The notes below the pieces were generated by a model, which saw only the letters and a list, made by a program, of their open reading frames with translations, did not search any database and was not told the origin of the DNA. DNA of 64,000 bases from assembly GCF_026745355.1 (NCBI RefSeq), contig NC_079203.1, positions 5,801,352 to 5,865,351 on the forward strand. The letters are read 5' to 3'. Each line of letters starts with the position of its first letter. Positions within the stretch are counted from its first letter, which is position 1. Source of the DNA: Beta vulgaris subsp. vulgaris. Taxonomy: Eukaryota; Streptophyta; Magnoliopsida; Caryophyllales; Amaranthaceae. Position numbers and translations under genes: made by a program. Below, piece after piece: positions 23,321 to 36,631 of this stretch.

Positions 23321-25988
23321 AGGGGTGTTCATTTCGGATTTTCGATCTGATCTGAAATTTTGGATCGGGAAAAAATGCGGCCCATAAATCTGGACCAAAA
23401 TTTTTCGAATCGGAACATATCGGATATCTGGCCTTGAATACGGGTATTTTGGATAAAATATCCGAAAATATATGAACAAATCCAAACAAATTTAGTGTTT
23501 CATATATTTTTGGATATTTGAAAATGAAAATTTTTGATGCCTTGAAAAATTTATGGATATCCAATCTGAAATAGCCGAGAACGAAAATTCAGATCGGATA
23601 TCCGATATATTAAATCACGGATCGAAACAGATATTTATGAACAACCCCTTGATAGGTAGCAATCTTCGAAAAAAATAGGAACTGGAGGAGTGGAAACATA
23701 TTGTCAAGTATACAGATCCACAAATCGGGGTAACGAATCTTTCAGCAACTCCTATTGCCAAAGACAGACAGACAACCACCAAATCGCATAACACCAAAAA
23801 TATAAAACTATTTTATTTGCTTAAACAGTGGCGGATCTTAACCTACTATTTTTGGGTGCCGAATAACTAAACTAAATGTTGAGCTTTTATATTTTTTGAA
23901 AGTTGATTAAAATAAATAACACAAATATTTATGGATACAATGAAATTTTAGCTAATGTAATTGTTCTAAAAAATAAAAATCAACATTTAAATTTTGTTGT
24001 CCATTTATTTGTTTGATCAGCATTATAAGTTGTTCAAGATTGAAACAGTCATAGAAACTAAATTTTGAGAGGGATGGACTAATTGTTAGCAATATATTTT
24101 GAGAAAAAAATGAAAGAATATTGATTAGAGTTGGACAAATATATAATAAATGAAGCAAATATGCAAATTGAAAGAAAATAGAAACAATTAATGGTTTACG
24201 TTTTTTATATACATTAATAAGAGTATTTGGTCAAAGTTTTTAAACTTTAACTCCCAAAATAGAAATAGAAACTATATTTTCAGACGGAAGGAGTAATTTT
24301 TAGGAATATATTTTAAAAAGAAAATGAAAAAATATTGATTAGAGTTGGACGAGAATCTTTATAATAGACCTGGGTGTACCATGCTCATCGTACACCCAAG
24401 GCTATTTTCAGCAAATGAGCAAAATCAGCAAAGAGCAAAATGAGCAAATGAGTAAAATGGGCAAATGAGTAAAATGAGCAAATGAGTAAATGAGCAAAAT
24501 GAACAAGTATTTATACTCATTTAAGAAAATGAGCACACTTTTACCCAAACTCTGTCATTTGCTCATCATCATCTTCCTCAATTTCAGATCTGGAATTTTT
24601 TTTTTCCGCGAATTTTAGATTTTCATTGTTGTGTTTGGAAGGTTTGGAAGGAATAGAGAGAAGAATTGAAACAACAACAAGTCAACAACAACAACAACAA
24701 CAACAACTGAACAATTAAACAAATGAACAACAATGAGCAAAATAACAAGAATAGAAATAAACGAGCAACAATGGCATCGTCGGAATTGTGGTTGCTTCCT
24801 CGAGTTTTCTTCCATGGCCGACATCTCCATTTTTATGGGTTTTGTTTTTCTTTACTTTTTGCCGGCGGTGAGAGATAGAGGAGTAGAAATGAGCAGCGGC
24901 AACATTGCCGGGAAAAATGGCAGTAAAAGCATCACGCGGAAGAGGAAAACATGGGGAAGAGGAAGAGGAGAGAGAGTAGGCGAAATTACGAACGTGCCCC
25001 TGAAATTGTAGTTTATTACAAAAATACCTGGGTGTACCATGCTCATGGTACACCCGGGTGTACCATGAGTGAACTCGAGTTGGACAAATATATAAATGAA
25101 GCAAATATGCAAATCAAAAAGAAATAGAAACAATTAATGGTAAAATGTGGGGTTTCGAACATTACTCCTGCACGCCCTCCCCGCCCCTTAAACCCTAATA
25201 TCTTTAAACCCTCCTCAATACGCTTCATCTTCTTTTTCAGATTAATTAATTAATAATTTACTCTAATTACATATTAATTAACTTACAACTTTTTTTTGTT
25301 TGAGGGGAATTAACTTACAACTTAATATAATAGAAAACAGATTATAGAATAATAATTAATAAAGGATGAATTAATTATATACATATTAGTTTATCTAACA
25401 AGAGAAAGGAAAAGAGAAGGTAACCACCGGAACCACCGGCGACCAACGACGCCAACCAAGTAGCGACCCTCGACTGCTCGGTTAGACAGCGCGACACCTC
25501 GCGTGCTTCTTGACGAACCCACGCACAAGCCCTTCGCACACTCATCGCTGGTTGCACAACTTTCGCACGCCCAACCTCGTTGAAGGCGACGAGATTTCGA
25601 GGAGATTGACGAGGCAGAAGGAGAGATAGAGGAGAGAATTTGAGAGAGACAAGAACACGACTGAGAAAGAGAGAGACGACTGAGAAGGAGACGGAGAGAG
25701 ATTAGGGCTTTTGATTTTTTTTTCTCTTTTTTTTTTCATGTCCTGTTTATAGTGTGGTCATTCTAAGTCTAATAGGACTTGGTTTATTTTATTTATTCCG
25801 AAATTAAAATAAACCGCACGATAATAACATTACGTTATAATTGTAAGCTTACTCAAACTGTATCATTATTATATTTATATTTTTGTATATAATACTAAAA
25901 TAATTTTCAATTATATTCTTTATATTTTGTTATTTGTAAACAATAACTAAAAAAAATACGAAGTACTACATACCTAGTGGCCAGATGT
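23321..25988. repeat. Tandem array unit 2 (with MULE insertion)
   Basis: Same order of blocks as unit 1 but without the inserts at 20580-21770. It carries a 726-bp insertion at 24351-25076. Leader-like TTAAACCCTAATATC at about 25188 and the GC-richer block (25420-25600) are present, but the central part of that block is deleted relative to unit 1. Confidence 0.85.
24351..25076. mobile_element. Small MULE-like element with 9-bp target duplication
   Basis: GAGTTGGAC is duplicated exactly at 24342-24350 and 25077-25085. Units 1, 3, 4 and 5 show the uninterrupted sequence (GAGTTGGACAAATATA), so the empty site is known. Both ends start GAG and then carry inverted GGGTGTACCATG motifs that also form local hairpins (GGTGTACCATGCTCATCGTACACC). 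The interior has degenerate AAATGAGCAAATGAGT repeats (24410-24500) and a GC-richer stretch (24765-25000) with a 67-codon frame starting MADISIFMGFVFLYFLPAVR at about 24811, of no known family. It may be a captured gene fragment. Confidence 0.8.
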
Positions 25989-27938
25989 AGGGGTGTTCAT
26001 TTCGAATTTTCGATATGATCTGAAATTTTGGATCGGGAAAAATGCGGACCAAAAATCTAGACCGAAAATTTTCGGATCGGAACATATCGGATATCTGGTC
26101 TTGAAAACGGGTATTTCGGATAGAATATCCGAAAATATGTGAACAAATCCAAACAAATTTAGTGTTTCATATTTTTTTGGATATTTGAAAATGAAATTTT
26201 CGATCTGAACCGCCTTGAAAAATTTATGAATATCCAATCTGAAATAGCCGATAACCAAAATTCAGATCGAATATCCGATATATTAAATCGAAGCGACCGA
26301 ATCACGGATCGAAATAGATATTTATGAACAACCCCTTGCTAGTTAGCAATCTTCGAAAAAAAAGGAACTGGAGAAGTGGAAACATAGTGTCAAGTATACA
26401 GATCCACAAACCGGGTTAACGAATCTTTCAGCAACTCCTCTCGCCAAAAACAGACAGACAACCACCAAATTCCGTAACACCAGAAATATAAAACTATTTT
26501 ATTTGCTTAAACAGTGGTGGATCTTAACCTACTATTTTGGGGTGCCGAGTAACTAAACTAAATGTTGAGCTTTTAATTTTTTGAAAGTTGATTAAAATAA
26601 ATAACACAAATATTTATGGATACAATGAAATTTTAGCTAATGTAATTGTTCTAAACAAAAAAAAAATCAACATTTAAATTTTGTTGTCCATTTATTTGTT
26701 TGATCAGCATGATAAGTTGTTCAAGATTGAAACAGTCATAGAAACTATATTTTGAGACGGATGGAGTAATTGTTAGCAATATATTTTGAGAAAAAAATGA
26801 AAGAATATTGATTAGAGTTGGACAAATATATAATAAATGAAGCAAATATGCAAATTAAAAGAAAATAGAAACAATTAATGGTCAACGTTTTTTATATACA
26901 TTAATAAGAGTATTTGGTCAAAGTTTTTAAACTTTAACTCCCAAAATAGAAATAGAAACTATATTTTGAGACGGAGGGAGTAATTTTTAGGAATATATTT
27001 GTTTTAAAAAAATGAAAAAACATTGATTAGAGTTGGACAAATATAATAAATGAAGCAAATATGCAAATCAAAAAGAAAAAGAAACAATTAATGGTAAAAT
27101 GTGGGGTTTCGAACATTACTCCTGCACGCCCTCCCCGCCCCTTAAACCTTAATAGCTTTAAACCCTCCTCAATACGCTTTGTCTTCTTTTCCTGATTAAT
27201 TAATTAATAATTTACTCTAATTACAGATTAATTAACTTACAACTTTTTTTTGTTTGAGGGGAATTAACTTACAACTTAATATAATAGCAAACAGATTATA
27301 GAATAATAATTAATAAAGGATGAATTAATTATATACATATTAATTTATCCAAAAAGGGAAAGGAAAAGAGAAGGTAACCACCGGAACCACCGGCGACCAA
27401 CGACGCTAACCAAGTCGCGACCCTCGACTGCTCGGTTAGACAGCGCGACACTTCGCGTGCTTCTTGACGAACCCACGCACAAGCCCTCGCAAACTCATCG
27501 CTTGTTGCACAGCTTTCGCACGCCCAACCTCGTTAAAGGCGACGAGATTCCGAGGAGATTGACGAGGCAGAAGGAGAGATAGAGGAGAGAATTTGAGAGA
27601 GACAAGAACACGACTGAGAAATAGAGAGACGACTGAGAAAGAGAGGGAGAGAGATGAGGGCTTTTGGTTTTTTTCTCTTTTTTTTCCTTTCCTGTTTATA
27701 GTGTGGCCACTCTAAGTCTAATAGGACTTGCTTTTATTTTATTTATTCCGAAATTAAAATAAACTGCACGATAATAGCATTACGTTATAATGGTAAGCTT
27801 ACTCAAACTGTATCATTATTATATTTATATTTTTGTATATAATACTAAAATAATTTTCAATTATATTTTTTATTTTTTGTTATTTGTAAACAATAACTAA
27901 AAAAAATATGGAGTACTACATACCTAGTGGCTAGATGT
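25989..27938. repeat. Tandem array unit 3
   Basis: About 1.95 kb with the block order of unit 1 in its shortest intact form: foldback segment, hAT-like end, Stowaway right halves, leader-like motif (27135-27180) and GC-richer block (27375-27560). No unique insertion. Confidence 0.85.
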
Positions 27939-29696
27939 AGGGGTGTTCATTTCGGATTTTCGATATGATCTGAAATTTTGGATCGGGAAAAATGCGGACC
28001 AAAAATCTAGACCGGAAATTTTCGGATCGGAACATATCGAATATCCGGTCTTGAAAACGGGTATTTCGGATAGAATATCTGAAAATATGTGAACAAATCC
28101 AAACAAATTTAGTGTTTCATATTTTTTTTTGTATATTTGAAAATGAAATTTTCGATCTGAACCGCCTTGAAAAATTTATGGATATCCAATCTGAAATAGC
28201 CGATAACCAAAATTCAGATCGAGTATCCGATATATTAAATCGAAGCGACCGAATCACGGATCGAAATAGATATTTATGAACAACCCCTTGCTAGGTAGCA
28301 ATCTTCGAAAAAAAAAGGAACTGGAGAAGTGGAAACATAGTGTCTAGTATACAGATCCACAAACCGGGTTAACGAATCTTTTAGCAACTCCTCTCGCCAA
28401 AGACAGGCAGACAACCACCAAATTCCGTAACACCAGAAATATAAAACTATTTTCTTTGCTTAAACAATGGCGGATCTTAACCTACTATTTAGGGGATGCC
28501 GAGTAACTAAACTAAATGTTGAGCTTTTAATTTTTTTTTAAAGTTGATTAAAATAAATAACACAAATATTTATGGATACAATGAAATTTTAGCTAATGTA
28601 ATTGTTCTAAACAAATAAAAATCAACATTTAAATTTTGTTGTCCATTTATTTGTTTGATCAGCATTATAAGTTGTTCAAAATTGAAACAATAATAGAAAC
28701 TATATTTTGAGACGGATGGAGTAATTGTTAGCAATATATTTTGAGAAAAAAATGAAAGAATATTGATTAGAGTTGGACAAACATATAATAAATGAAGCAA
28801 ATATGCAAATTAAAAGAAAATAGAAACAATTAATGATCAACATTTTTTATATACATTAATAAGAGTATTTGGTCAAAGTTTTTAAACTTTAACTCCCAAA
28901 ATATAAATAGAAACTATATTTTGAGAGGGAGGGAGTAATTGTTAGAAATATATTTTGAGAAAAAAAAGAAAGAATATTGATTAGACTTGGACAAATATAA
29001 TAAATGAAACAAATATGGAAATTAGAAAGAAATAGAAACATTTAAGGGTAAAATGTGGGGTTTCGAACATGACACCTGCACGCCATAATCTAATTTCTTT
29101 AACCACTATGCCACACATTATTTCATTACTTTAGCTGTAGTTTATTTATATTACCCTAATCCTATGGGGCCAAACCCTCCCCCCCTAAACCCTAAAACCT
29201 TTAAACCCTCCTCAGTGCTTTTCTTTCGCTTCGTCTTCTTTTCAAGCAACTCTCAATTTTCAAGATGAGAGAGAAAACTTAGCTTTCGCACGCCCAACCT
29301 TGTCGAAGGCGACGAGATTATGAGGAGATCGACGAGGCAAAAAGAGAGAGGAGATAGAATTTGAGAGAGACAAGAACACGACTAAGAAAGCTAGACGACT
29401 GAGAGGGAGAGATATTAGGGTTTTTGATTTTCTTTTCTCTTTTTTTTCTTTTCTGTTTATAGTGTGACCATCCTAAGTCTAATAGGACTTGGTTTATTTT
29501 ATTTATTCCGAAATTAAAATAAACCACACGATAATAACATTACGTTATAATTGTAAGCGTATTCAAACTGTATTATTATTATATTTATTTTTTGTATATA
29601 ATACTAAAATACTTTTCAATTATATTCTCTATATTTTGATATTTGTAAAGAATAACTAAAAAAATACGGAGTAGTACGTACCTAGTGGCCAGAAGT
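27939..29696. repeat. Tandem array unit 4
   Basis: About 1.76 kb. Its leader region differs from the others: after GTGGGGTTTCGAACATGACA it has CTTTAACCACTATGCCACAC, then CTAAACCCTAAAACC and TTCAAGATGAGAGAGAAAAC. Much of the GC-richer block is missing. Confidence 0.8.
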
Positions 29697-30733
29697 AGGG
29701 GTGTTCATTTCGGATTTTCGATCTGATCTGAAATTTTGGATCGGGAAAAATGCGGCCCAAAATCTGGACCGAAAATTTTCGGATCGGAACATATCGGATA
29801 TTCGGCCCTAAAAACGGATATTTCGGATAGAATATCCGAAAATATGTGAACAAATCCAAACAAATTTAGTGTTTCATATATTTTTGGATATTTGAAAATG
29901 AAAATTTTCGATCTGAACCGCCTTGAAAATTTTATGGATATCCAATCTGAAATAGCCGATAACCAAAATTCAGATCGAATATCCGATATATTAAATCGAA
30001 GCGACCGAATCACGGATCGAAACAGATTTTTATGAACAACCCCTTGATAGGTAGCAATCTTTGAAAAAAAGGTACTGGAGAAGTGGAAACATAGTATCAA
30101 GTATACAGATCCACAAATCGGGTTAATGAATCTTTCAGCAACTCCTCTCGCCAACGACAGACAGACAATCACCAAATTTCGTAACATTAGAAATATAAAA
30201 CTATTTTCTTTGCTTAAACAGTGGCGGATCTTAACCTACTATTTAGGGGGTGCCGAGTAATTAAACTAAATGTTGAACTTTTAATTTTTTTAAAAGTTGA
30301 TTAAAATAAATAACACAAACATTTATGGATACAACGAAATTTTAGCTAATGTAATTGTTCTAAACAGCTAAAACTCAACATTTAAATTTTGTTGTCCATT
30401 TATTTGTTTGATCAGCATTATAAGTTGTTCAAAATTAAAACAGTAACTCATTAGTAAATGGTTAGCTTTTCAACAATTGAAGGAATAGTTCATTAGTAAC
30501 TCATTTTTTTCAAGAAATCAAAGTACAAAATTGCCTTTGAGCAATTTTACAATAAAGTTGTTGAAAGAATATTTTTTTTTTTTGCTTTAAAGGAGTCGTC
30601 AAATGAGTTTTAACTAAGTTAATTAAGTCATATCTAGCCAAGAGGCATTTTTAACTTAAAAGTGTTACTTTTATTATAGGTGATCCATTTAAGGCAAAGA
30701 AAAACTCATATCTCGCTATTGTAATAACTAATA

Positions 30734-30825
30734 CTTCATCCGTTTCATAATAAGTGAAACAGTTCTCTCTTTTATGTGAGAGTTTTTTTTTGAGAAATGT
30801 TTCACTTATTTTGGAACGGAGGAAG
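30734..30825. mobile_element. Short foldback MITE
   Basis: CTTCATCCGTTTCATAATAA and the right end TTATTTTGGAACGGAGGAAG are inverse-related, with AAGTGAAAC/GTTTCACTT inside. It is 92 bp next to TA on the left, and is absent from the other array units. Confidence 0.75.
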
Positions 30826-31070
30826 TCAATATTTTATGAGATTTTGTAATTGCTTTCTTAACTCATAACCAACAAAAGAAAAATAAAGTAACATTGATAT
30901 GACACCAATTTTTTTCAATAAAATTTTACTTTATAATTATTAGGAATGTATTTTGAGAATTTTTTTTATAGAGTATTGATTAGAGTTGGACAAATATAAA
31001 AAATGAAGCAATTTTGCAAATTATAAGGAAATAGAAACAATTAATGTAAAAAGACTTCTCAAAATAAATC

Positions 31071-31161
31071 CTTCTTCCGTTTTGAACTAAATGCAACAAA
31101 AGAGTATTTTATGTCTCACAAATAATATTTTTTTGTTGCATTTAATTTGAAACGGAAGAAG
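31071..31161. mobile_element. Short foldback MITE, sister of the copy at 21510
   Basis: Same ends and interior as 21510-21600 with a few substitutions. It occupies the equivalent place in array unit 5. Confidence 0.85.
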
Positions 31162-31316
31162 TAAAATGAAAAATGTCAACTCATAGATCCGTATAAACGA
31201 TTGTAATAACTATTCTACGAGATTTTGCAATTGTTTTCTTAACTCATAACCGATAAAAGAAAAAAAAAAGTAACATTGATATTACACCAATTTTTTTAAT
31301 GAAATTTTACTTTATA

Positions 31317-31571
31317 CTCCCTCTGTCCCAAAATATAGTTCCTGTTTCTTTTTGCACAGTCTTCAAGATGTACCTTTGACCTACAATATCTTCTGTTTCG
31401 TATTAGTAAAAACTATAAAAAGTTGATATTATAAATGTACACATTGTGGCGAATCTACAAAATCCAACATGAGTATGTTTTTTTATATACATTAGTAAGA
31501 GTATTTGGTCAAAGTTTTTAAACTTTAACTCCCAAAATAGAAATAGAAACTATATTTTGAGATGGAGGGAG
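31317..31571. mobile_element. Stowaway-type MITE
   Basis: CTCCCTCTGTCCCAAAATAT at the left and ATATTTTGAGATGGAGGGAG at the right, with TA flanks. It is the counterpart of 21757-22008 in unit 1. A Helitron sits three bases after its right end. Confidence 0.85.
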
Positions 31572-31574
31572 TAA

Positions 31575-34500
31575 TCATATATAATATTAAAGCAAGAAAA
31601 AATTGTCCTACGTGGCAAGACCTCAACCTTCCTCTGTTCTCCTTCACCCTCAACTTTTCGACCTAATGCTTGCTTATGCCACGTGGCATTGCTAAAAATA
31701 ATTTTAACAATAATCAATTAATTCCTCCGATTGTGTAACAATGAAGGAAATAATATCAACTACAATAACTAAAGGAATCAATCAACCAATTATCAATTAA
31801 GGAAACAAATCAAATATTATCTTTTTTTTTAAACGAAAATCATATATTATCTTAGCGGTCATTCTTATTATTTTCACAAAAACCAGTTATGGAATTATTT
31901 TCAAGCTAAATACCAATTTAGAGGAGAGAGAAAATATACAATGAAAAAGATGAATTGATATAACAACTTTAAGTTTTTCACTAATACAAGATACTCAGAA
32001 AGTCAAAATATGAAATTTCAAATATAAAACAAATATTAGCTAAGTACAAGCCAATGGGTGCGTTGGTATAACAACTTTAAGTTTTTCATCACACCTATCA
32101 AACTTATATAATATAATTAATTTAAAAATTACCTAATTTCAAGCCAATGGGTACATTGGTCTAATAAGTTTTTTTTTTAATATTATTCATTTTGGTAATG
32201 AATACCACACCATTATCATGAGATGCTAGCCCCTTCAAGAAAATATGCAAATGTAATAATAATAGTAATGCAAGTTTATTTTATTACCAAACAAGAAATA
32301 AAAAGATGATTTTGTTGAAAAAAATATAACACACCATGATTATGATTAGAGATTACATATAACAAAAACAATAACAACTCAAATATTCAATTTTTAGTCC
32401 CAAAGTGGTTTAGGTAAGCTAATATGATAATCATAAAAAAATCATATCCATGACCAATACATACTACTAAAAGTATTTTTTTAAAAAAAACAAAGTTAAA
32501 GTGAGAGAGGTAAAATAAGAGTTCATCTATATATATGTTCAAGAAATTGAATTAGGTAAAAAAAAATGAAAACCAATATATAAGCATCTGTCTACTTTAA
32601 CTAATTTTGACATAACTATGATAAATAAGTTTGGAAAATTTAGATAAGATTAAACAAATTTAGATATAATAATTAAGTGTTTTTCAGACAACTTAAGGGA
32701 AAATTAAGAAAATGTACAAGATAAGTTGTTTAAAGATAAAAATGGATATTCTTCTCACTACTAAAAAGTTAAGGTAAGAGTACATTAAAACATTAATCTA
32801 TGGCAATTCTCTCTCCAATTTATTGGATATATATTAATATATTATTCTATTATTGGACAAGAAGGTTGACAACCTTAGGCTTAGGGACTAGGGTCACTCA
32901 AATATTTTCCCACATTCTTACATTCAAATGAAACAAACGATATAAGTACATACACTTATGAACTTACGCTTGATACTAATATCATTTTTAAAGAAAATTC
33001 ACACTTTGAATTTGGCCCATTCTATAAAAATTATAAAATAAAAGAGTAGGAGAGAGAGTGAAAACATGAACATGTGCTTAAATTATAAAATAAAGCTTTC
33101 TTTAATTTTTATAATAGTTTGCGAATTATTTTGCAAGTTTTATGAAATATCCCAAAAAGAAATATGTTGCGTGTATTAAGAAACTAAGAATAGTAATTAT
33201 TTTTCTTCAATATAATCCAATATTCTTTAACTAATTATTCTTGCAAAAAAAAAACTAATATAACTGTTCATAAATTTAACATCCTAAACTCAAATTATAT
33301 ATGAAAGTATGAGTGAATCATGAAGTAGTTGACATTATAGGATATCAATAATTATTTCTTATATGCATGATTAAATATAGTTTCCTTGCTAAAATAGATA
33401 TTTCTCACTTATTCATCATTAAAGTTAAGCAGCGCCATGATTTTCTTATATAATTAATATTGTATAATACTCATTCAATTAGATGAAATGGGGAATGATG
33501 TAAGATAAAATATATCATCAAAATTGTGGTCATTTTAGGGAACTACAAGTAAAATAATTATCTTATAATTTTATATAAAAGTAATGTTACAATTTTTAAA
33601 CCATAAATCGTGTGGACGATATTAGACTGGAAAGAGAGATATCTAATGAGCATTGCGACACTAATTTAGAAGGTGAATCAACAAGATGAGTTAATTGTCA
33701 AGCTTATATGTAAAAAAAAAGGGGGGATTTATAAGTATTCAAGTTTAATTGGTTTATAATAGAGTGAAACTATTTTGAAAAGATCAAATAAAGTTATTGA
33801 ATTGGAAAAGTTGTTAATTTATTTAACTTTGTTTGGTTTTTTTTTCTTTGATGTAGAAGATAATATTGAAATGTACATCTTATAAAGAACCTATAAAACA
33901 CACATATATTATACAAGTAGTGCGTATTTATATTTGTTTACATTTTCTAAATTAGTCTTAATGAATATTAAAACTTTAGTTCGCTTAATATATTCGAAAA
34001 TTGGTTTTAGGAAGAAATTAATGAATAAGGGTTAATTGTGGACCATTGAAGTCACTTGAGGTAGTCTTTGGGAGGTGAAAAGTAAATTGAGAAACCCTGT
34101 ATTATACTCATTCCGTCAGATGGAATGGGAAATAAGGTATGATACAATATATCATCGAAATTGTGATCATTTCAAGTAGCAACGGGGAATAAGGTATTTA
34201 GGAAAAAAGTAGAGTGGGGAAACCCTGTATGATACTCATTCCACCAGATGAAATGGGGAATAAAGTATGATACAACATATCATCGAAATTGTGGTCATTT
34301 TAGGTAGCAATGTGGAATAAGGTATTTATACCCCGTATGGTACTCATTCCGTCAGATGGAACAAATTTCCTCTGAGGTTTCAAAAAAGGCAATTTTAGTT
34401 GGTCGTGTGTCAAAAGTCAAGGACAATCCCTATCGCATGGTGGGTTTGTATCTCCCAAGACCAGTTCTCAGTCATGGCCAATTTTATGTAGCCATTTCTC

Positions 34501-35407
34501 AGTCATTGGTAAAAATTGCCTAATAGTACTCCTATATCAGAAAGATAATGGGAAGTCTAATACTTTAAGGCCATTTCGAGGAAAAAATGAAGATGTAATG
34601 TAGAGAGAGTTTATGAGACGATTGACCCCCCCCACTGGTTAGTGGGATGAAAACCAAGTTCGTGCAAATTTTCTCCCTGTTGAGGCTGTTGAGATCCTTA
34701 ACCTTTACCATCTCAACCCTTAGATGATGGCTTTCTATGGGGCTACACCAAAATTGGTATGTTCTACTAAATAAGACCATCACTTTATTAATTTTTTTAA
34801 GAATTCCCATACAGTTGTTGCGATTCTATTGTATCGAAGTGTGGAAGAAAATCTGGAATTCCAATCTTCCTCCTAAGGTGTTGTTGGCTTTACTTATGAT
34901 GATATAATTGCTTCTGACTATATTATACTTCCTCCGTTCTTTTTCTACTGCAGCAATTGGGTTTTCACGCTTGCCAATGCTCAATTTTTACTATTAATAT
35001 CTTTATTTACTATTTAGTAAAATTATACATATTTGATATTTTGAAAGTATATATCAAGACGAATCTAACAATCCCTACATGACTATATTTTCTTTACATA
35101 AAAATAACAATATATAGTGAAAGGGTATGATAGTGAATGAATAGTGTAAAAATCTCATTGTTATATTAGGATGAAGTAGCTTCTTAAAACATTTTGTTTT
35201 GCTCTAAAAAGAAGTCTTCCAAAACATATGAATATCATGTATCTGTTAAACAACTTTATAATTAATATAAATGTGTATTTCTCTTAAACACAAAGTTTTT
35301 GATCAAGTAGACATAAATAATCGTTTATATGTTTTCGATGTAGCGGATATATAAACATTTTTATTGTATTAAAGTTCCCGTGCATTATGCCCGGGTCCAA
35401 AACCTAG
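31575..35407 (+). mobile_element. Helitron, non-autonomous, 3.8 kb
   Basis: Starts TCATATATAATATTAAAGCA and ends CCAAAACCTAG, i.e. 5' TC and 3' CTAG. A GC-rich stem candidate (CCCGTGCATTATGCCCGGG) lies just before the end. It sits between A and T, as Helitrons do. The empty site GTAATTGTTAG is visible in the other array copies and rejoins exactly (GTAA / TTGTTAATATAT). No Rep/helicase coding sequence is visible. Positions 34080-34370 contain three degenerate repeats around CATTCCGTCAGATGGAA and CATCGAAATTGTGGTCATTT. Confidence 0.85.
34928..35176. mobile_element. Stowaway-type MITE, degenerate, inside the Helitron
   Basis: Left end CTTCCTCCGTTCTTTTTCTA and right end TTATATTAGGATGAAG, with TA flanks. 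The interior CTTTATTTACTATTTAGTAA and GACGAATCTAACAA matches the Stowaway family of this window. Confidence 0.65.
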
Positions 35408-35462
35408 TTGTTAATATATTTTGAGAAAAAAAATGAAAGAATATTGATTAGAGTTGGACAAA

Positions 35463-36631
35463 TCTCTATTATATAAGGGAGGGGAGCAATGGTGTCCTCT
35501 TGTGAAATGCATATTTTACCCCCCTTCCCTTTTTAAATTACAAAAGGAATGTAAAAATCAAAATCGACACTCAAAGCAAACTACTGAAAATTAATTTACA
35601 ATACTCACTGACAAATCACTTAAAAGAAGAAACTTTACAAATCACTCATACAATTGAGAAAATCACATTATAAAAATCACGCAAATCACTCAAATAATCA
35701 GGAAACTTTATTAGAACTTAAAATTAACATACAAACTAAAACTAATAACATAGAACGTCAATACATACAAAAACATTTACAAAAATACAAATCACTATTC
35801 TCAAGAACCATTCACAATTAATGGTGGGTCATGATAAAAAAATAGAGGTGTATTTGTAGTGAAATCAAGATTTAGAAGGTAGACAAGGAAAAAAAATATT
35901 TACTTTTTTATAGTGTTTCTTATATATAATGAAACTTTTACATATATTTGGACCTATCTTTTTCTATTATATAATAGCGATTAATTATCAAGGTAAAAAG
36001 GTTTATGTAAAATATCATTCAAGAATTAAAGTACAACATATCTCTATTATATAAGGGAAGGGGGGGGGGCTATGGTGTCCCTGAATAATAAAGAGACTAT
36101 GTTACCCCTTCCCATTCTAACTTACAAATTCACTTACAAATCAAAGGGGCATTAAACAAAAATACCAAAAATATAATTAATTACTCACAAGTCAACTAAA
36201 ATCATAAAATTGTATAATTTACGTTATGCAAATTACTAAAATGACGAAACTTTACAAAAACTTAAAAATTCACTTACAAACTAAAACCTATGGAAAAATT
36301 GACTTGAAATCAAAGTGTCCACTTTCTTTACAATTTATGAAGTATTGTACTTAATTCAAAATTCAACTAAAAAACTATAATATTAGAAATCATAAATAAA
36401 TTCAATATAATTTCTATTTTGTTCATGGAATTTAACTTTGAAAAGTTTAAAAAAAAAGACAAAAAGAATGGTGAGACACTTAAGTGACATAAACTAAACC
36501 AATCAAATTTTGCAACTAAAAACAATTATACTTCGTATGTCTAATGTTTAAATTTTGACTCTTATGCCGAAGAAAATCGAGTTTCTGTTTTCATAAAAAT
36601 TCAAGCACGCATCGCGTGCAAAAAATTATAG
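35463..36631 (+). mobile_element. Helitron-like insertion with a doubled 5' end
   Basis: Starts TCTCTATTATATAAGGGAGG after GACAAA and ends near a hairpin (GCACGCATCGCGTGC) followed by AAAAAATTATAG. The flanks rejoin into the empty site GGACAAATATAATAAATG seen in the other units. A second start (TCTCTATTATATAAGGGAAG) lies at 36041, so two related elements are probably joined or nested. The final tetranucleotide is ATAG, not CTRR, so the exact 3' base is uncertain. Confidence 0.65.
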
